This document shows, in pieces, positions 6,405 through 7,280 of a DNA stretch of 7,280 nt; positions within the stretch are counted from its first letter, which is position 1; each line of letters begins with the position of its first letter. Below the pieces are notes generated by a model. That model was not told the origin of the DNA. It saw only the letters and a program-made list of their open reading frames with translations, and ran no database searches. The stretch spans positions 1 to 7,280 of the forward strand of contig JAHLFV010000239.1 in NCBI GenBank assembly GCA_018883625.1. The letters are read 5' to 3'. The DNA comes from Candidatus Treponema excrementipullorum (GTDB taxonomy: Bacteria > Spirochaetota > Spirochaetia > Treponematales > Treponemataceae). The position numbers and the translations under genes were made by a program.

Positions 6405-7106
6405 ATGGTTTATTCAGCAGAAGTGGAACATATGTGTCCGCTGGCAAAGGCTGCTTATCATGGTCCTGCTCCGATTCCTGAAGAAGGAAAATGGGTTCAG
6501 GCAAAAGAAATCAAGGATATTTCCGGTTTTACACATGGTATCGGTTGGTGTGCTCCCCAGCAGGGTGCATGTAAGCTTACCTTGAATGTAAAAGACGGTG
6601 TTATTCAGGAAGCTTTGGTAGAAACAATCGGTTGTTCAGGTATGACACACTCAGCAGCTATGGCTTCTGAAATCCTCATCGGTAAAACAATTCTTGAAGC
6701 TTTAAACACAGACTTGGTTTGTGACGCCATCAATACTGCAATGAGAGAGCTGTTTTTGCAGATCGTATACGGTCGCAGTCAGTCTGCTTTCAGTGAAGGA
6801 GGCCTTGTTGTAGGTGCTTCTTTGGAAGATTTGGGAAAAGGTCTTCGCTCTCAGGTGGGAACAATGTTTGCAACATTGAAAACAGGTCCCCGCTATTTGG
6901 AAATGGCAGAAGGCTATGTAGAAAAAATTGCAGTTGATGCAGAAGGTGCCATTATCGGTTATAAGTTTATCCATTTTGGAAAAATGATGGAATTCATCAA
7001 AAAAGGCGATGACCCTGCAACAGCTATGGATAAAGCCCGTGGTTCTTATGGACGCACAACAGAAGAAGACGGTGCCGTAAAACTTATTGACCCACGGAAA
7101 GAGTAG
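6405..7106 (+). CDS. NifU/IscU-like iron-sulfur cluster scaffold protein, GGGtGRT-associated type (233 aa)
   Basis: A soluble protein related to the U-type Fe-S scaffolds, on which clusters are built before transfer to target enzymes. Seen: an N-terminal extension with Cys11 (HMCPLAKAAYHG 9-20); a core with GWCAPQQGACKLTLNVKDG (47-65) carrying Cys49 and Cys56; ETIGCSGMTHSAAMASEIL (73-91) with Cys77, matching the second cysteine region of IscU; then Cys106. After Cys106 there is no cysteine, so the third ligand of classic IscU, in its C-terminal HCS motif, is missing. The C-terminal tail (about 165-233) goes beyond the IscU fold. AGAGGAG at 6391-6397, 7 nt before the ATG, is a strong ribosome binding site and supports this start. 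The next gene begins 13 nt after the stop and belongs to the GGGtGRT family, which I know as a frequent partner of this scaffold type in anaerobes; that pairing strengthens the call. Scaffold function is inferred, and the clients are unknown. Confidence 0.85.
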   Translation: MVYSAEVEHMCPLAKAAYHGPAPIPEEGKWVQAKEIKDISGFTHGIGWCAPQQGACKLTLNVKDGVIQEALVETIGCSGMTHSAAMASEILIGKTILEALNTDLVCDAINTAMRELFLQIVYGRSQSAFSEGGLVVGASLEDLGKGLRSQVGTMFATLKTGPRYLEMAEGYVEKIAVDAEGAIIGYKFIHFGKMMEFIKKGDDPATAMDKARGSYGRTTEEDGAVKLIDPRKE

Positions 7107-7119
7107 GCGGAGGATTATA

Positions 7120-7280
7120 ATGGCAGAGAAAATTACATTCGAAAGTTATGAACGCCGCATTGATAAAGTCAATAAGGCATTGAATGAAAACGGAATTGCT
7201 TCTCTTGAAGAAGCAAAAGAAATTTGTGACAAAGCCGGTATCGATCCATATAAAACTGTGGAAGAAACTCAGCCTATTGC
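7120..7280 (+). CDS. GGGtGRT-family protein, N-terminal part; gene runs off the right edge
   Basis: An ATG at 7120 opens a frame that continues to the window end (53 full codons). It begins MAEKITFESYERRIDKVNKA and includes NGIASLEEAKEICDKAG (about 25-41) and VEETQPI near the edge, as expected for the start of the family named after its GGGtGRT motif; that motif itself would lie beyond the window. The molecular function of the family is not established to my knowledge; it recurs beside NifU/IscU-like scaffold genes. GGAGG at 7109-7113, 6 nt before the ATG, is a strong ribosome binding site. The start lies 13 nt after the scaffold stop codon (7104-7106), so the two genes almost certainly share a transcript. 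One cysteine (Cys36) is visible. Confidence 0.85.
   Translation, partial: MAEKITFESYERRIDKVNKALNENGIASLEEAKEICDKAGIDPYKTVEETQPI

Overview
The window reads as a stretch of chromosome from an anaerobic bacterium, most likely a Clostridia-like member of the Bacillota. The reasons are a slightly AT-rich base composition, AGGAG-type ribosome binding sites, sigma-A-type promoters, a melibiose-type (GPH) sugar symporter, and an Fe-S scaffold-like gene next to a GGGtGRT gene. This placement is inference; other anaerobic lineages such as spirochaetes are possible. I see no sign of phage, insertion sequence, CRISPR, tRNA or rRNA.

Layout. (1) Positions 1-472, minus strand: the N-terminal 157 residues of a GPH-family cation:sugar symporter, running off the left edge, with its own promoter at about 494-523. 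(2) 551-587: an intrinsic terminator closing the next transcript. (3) 609-6115, minus strand: a two-gene unit, carA then carB, separated by 2 nt. These are the two subunits of glutamine-dependent carbamoyl-phosphate synthase, which supplies pyrimidine and arginine synthesis. (4) 6116-6404: a divergent intergenic region carrying the carA promoter (minus) and a probable promoter and leader for the rightward genes. (5) 6405-7280, plus strand: a 233-residue NifU/IscU-like Fe-S scaffold protein followed 13 nt later by the start of a GGGtGRT-family protein, cut by the right edge.

The most notable feature is that the carB reading frame does not end where CarB normally ends. It continues with only a few linking residues into a full diaminopimelate epimerase (DapF) domain, giving one 1419-residue polypeptide. 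That domain keeps nearly all recognisable DapF substrate-binding motifs and the second catalytic cysteine (Cys1362), but the first catalytic cysteine is alanine (Ala1175, codon GCA). The protein therefore joins pyrimidine/arginine synthesis to a lysine/peptidoglycan enzyme domain that, by the two-cysteine mechanism, should not racemise normally. Secondary points are a near-leaderless carA promoter that moves the likely start codon to 6115, and the little-understood scaffold/GGGtGRT pair.
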